A stretch of 22,263 bases of DNA from a virus. The notes under the pieces were generated by a model. It was not told the DNA's origin and searched no databases. It saw only the letters and a program-made list of their open reading frames with translations. Shown here one piece after another: positions 21,457 to 22,263 of the stretch (position 1 is the first letter of the stretch; every line of letters begins with the position of its first letter). A program made the position numbers and the translations under genes. The DNA lies in the IMG/VR virus record IMGVR_UViG_3300022187_000271, positions 1-22,263 of that record; one strand, 5' to 3'.

Positions 21457-22263
21457 TACCTTGCCTCTCTTTGAGCTACTTTCTGTTTCTCTTTTGCCAC
21501 AGCCTTGAGCCAAGCTTCCTCGGTCATGTTGTGTGGCTTAAGACCACGCAATCGCTCCAATTCACCAGAGGTGAATTTAACACCGTTCTTTTTGCCTCGT
21601 GTTTGTGGCCGACCACTTGTCTGGGCGGACGCAACTCTTTGCACGGCGGGTTGACGTCCTGTTGATTCGGCCGCATCCGTGTCGTTGCCGACACTTTTGC
21701 TTAAGTTAGGATAAACCCTCTGAACCCGAGAATCTAGTGCATCGTAATATTCATCGGAATCCGGTTCAAATCCTTCATTGATAAGGTTGTAATGAGTGAA
21801 ATAGGCAAACTGAGTAGCTTCAACATTTGTCTCATCCTCACCATCACCATACCAAGGGTTTTTTTCATGCCAGCTTAAAGCTTCTTTTGTGGGCTCAGGC
21901 TCCGCTTGCTGAGGTGCCATTTGCTGTTGGGGAACAGCTTGCTCCATAGGCTCGTACTGCTCTTGCGGCATCTGCCTACTTTTTGCCACTCGAAGTTTTT
22001 CTTTCTTTATGGCAAGGTCATTCTTTAAGGTGTCTGCCTTAGACATAAGATCTGCATCTTGGCTTTGCACCGCTTTTTTGTAGATATCATCTACTTGTTG
22101 CTCTTGCGCCTTAAGCTTATCTTCCTCAGCTTGTAACGTAGAAGCCTGACCTTGTACCGCCAGTTGCTTGTACTGAGCCAGCTCGTTTTGTTGCTGGGCA
22201 AGCATAGCCTCGTACTGCTGTGCGCGTTGCTCAGCCTCACGAGTTTTAGCATTAAGTTTATTA
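21456..22263 (-). CDS. Scaffold-like capsid assembly protein, 5' end missing
   Basis: The frame is open to the right edge of the window (about 19 codons upstream of the Met at 22205 are still coding, rich in A, E, R and Q), so the start lies outside and this is a partial gene. What is visible is a long charged, Gln-rich helix of about 90 residues that looks like a coiled coil, then a Pro/Gln-rich linker, an acidic aromatic segment (WHEKNPWYGDGEDE, later EGFEPDSDEYYDALDSRV), a Ser/Thr/Gln-rich linker and a basic helical C-terminus (SGELERLRGLKPHNMTEEAW). A helical, charged protein encoded just before the capsid genes, ending in a basic helix, fits a phage scaffolding protein that would bind coat protein inside the prohead. 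The stop overlaps the next start by one base (TAATG). The role is inferred from position and composition; another internal head protein is possible. Confidence 0.65.
   Translation of the reverse strand, partial: NKLNAKTREAEQRAQQYEAMLAQQQNELAQYKQLAVQGQASTLQAEEDKLKAQEQQVDDIYKKAVQSQDADLMSKADTLKNDLAIKKEKLRVAKSRQMPQEQYEPMEQAVPQQQMAPQQAEPEPTKEALSWHEKNPWYGDGEDETNVEATQFAYFTHYNLINEGFEPDSDEYYDALDSRVQRVYPNLSKSVGNDTDAAESTGRQPAVQRVASAQTSGRPQTRGKKNGVKFTSGELERLRGLKPHNMTEEAWLKAVAKEKQKVAQREAR

Noticed and set aside
21457-21513. Longer version of the 155-residue gene starting at 21513
   Set aside because: It would overlap the scaffold-like gene by 58 bases without a good ribosome site, whereas 21456 gives a TAATG junction with AGAGAGG and AAGG ahead.
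22203-22205. ATG at 22205 as the true start of the scaffold-like gene
   Set aside because: Coding-like codons continue upstream in frame to the edge of the window, with the same Ala/Glu/Gln-rich helical make-up, so the start is probably outside.

Overview
The window is a stretch of virion-morphogenesis genes from a tailed phage, most likely an uncultured marine phage with a short-tail (podovirus-like) neck. The phage is called from the major capsid protein (Mu gpT-like HK97 fold), the neck proteins (P22 gp4-like adaptor and gp10-like nozzle) and many small proteins of a kind I remember from marine metagenomic phages. No sheath, tube-and-chaperone or conventional long-tail gene is visible. Base composition looks close to balanced, which argues against a very AT-rich SAR11-type host. 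The host cannot be named from this sequence. Terminase, portal, replication, lysis and integration genes are absent and presumably lie outside the window.

Every supportable gene is on the minus strand, so the window reads from right to left. Region 1 (22263 to 19459) is the head block: the end of a scaffold-like protein, a conserved 155-residue protein, a decoration-like 195-residue protein and the major capsid protein. An intrinsic terminator at 19416-19440 follows directly. Region 2 (19340 to 14696) holds two beta-rich structural proteins, a small basic protein, an 864-residue Pro-rich/coiled-coil protein with repeats, and two small lysine/glycine-rich proteins, one resembling the DUF5872 family.

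Region 3 (14696 to 8703) is the neck and tail block: a conserved tail-region protein, a gp4-like adaptor, a small conserved protein, a second adaptor, a Rossmann-like protein that looks enzymatic, two small proteins, the nozzle-like 632-residue protein and a 103-residue protein. Region 4 (8706 to 1) encodes four large proteins in a row: 689, 901, 488 and at least 823 residues. These are the best candidates for internal/ejection proteins. The last has no stop before position 1; it is an open, truncated gene and not an empty 2.4-kb stretch.

From 18342 down to position 1 almost every junction is a 1-nt (TAATG or TGATG) or 4-nt (ATGA) overlap or a gap of a few bases, so the region reads as one translationally coupled late operon. 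The most unusual things are: two 16-unit arrays of an 18-residue repeat in the 901-residue protein; a protein-identical 120-bp tandem duplication in the 864-residue protein; a 21-bp start-codon cassette shared by the capsid gene and an internal-protein gene; and a GG-x-V/I motif recurring in six of the non-capsid proteins. No tRNA, CRISPR, insertion sequence or attachment site was seen.
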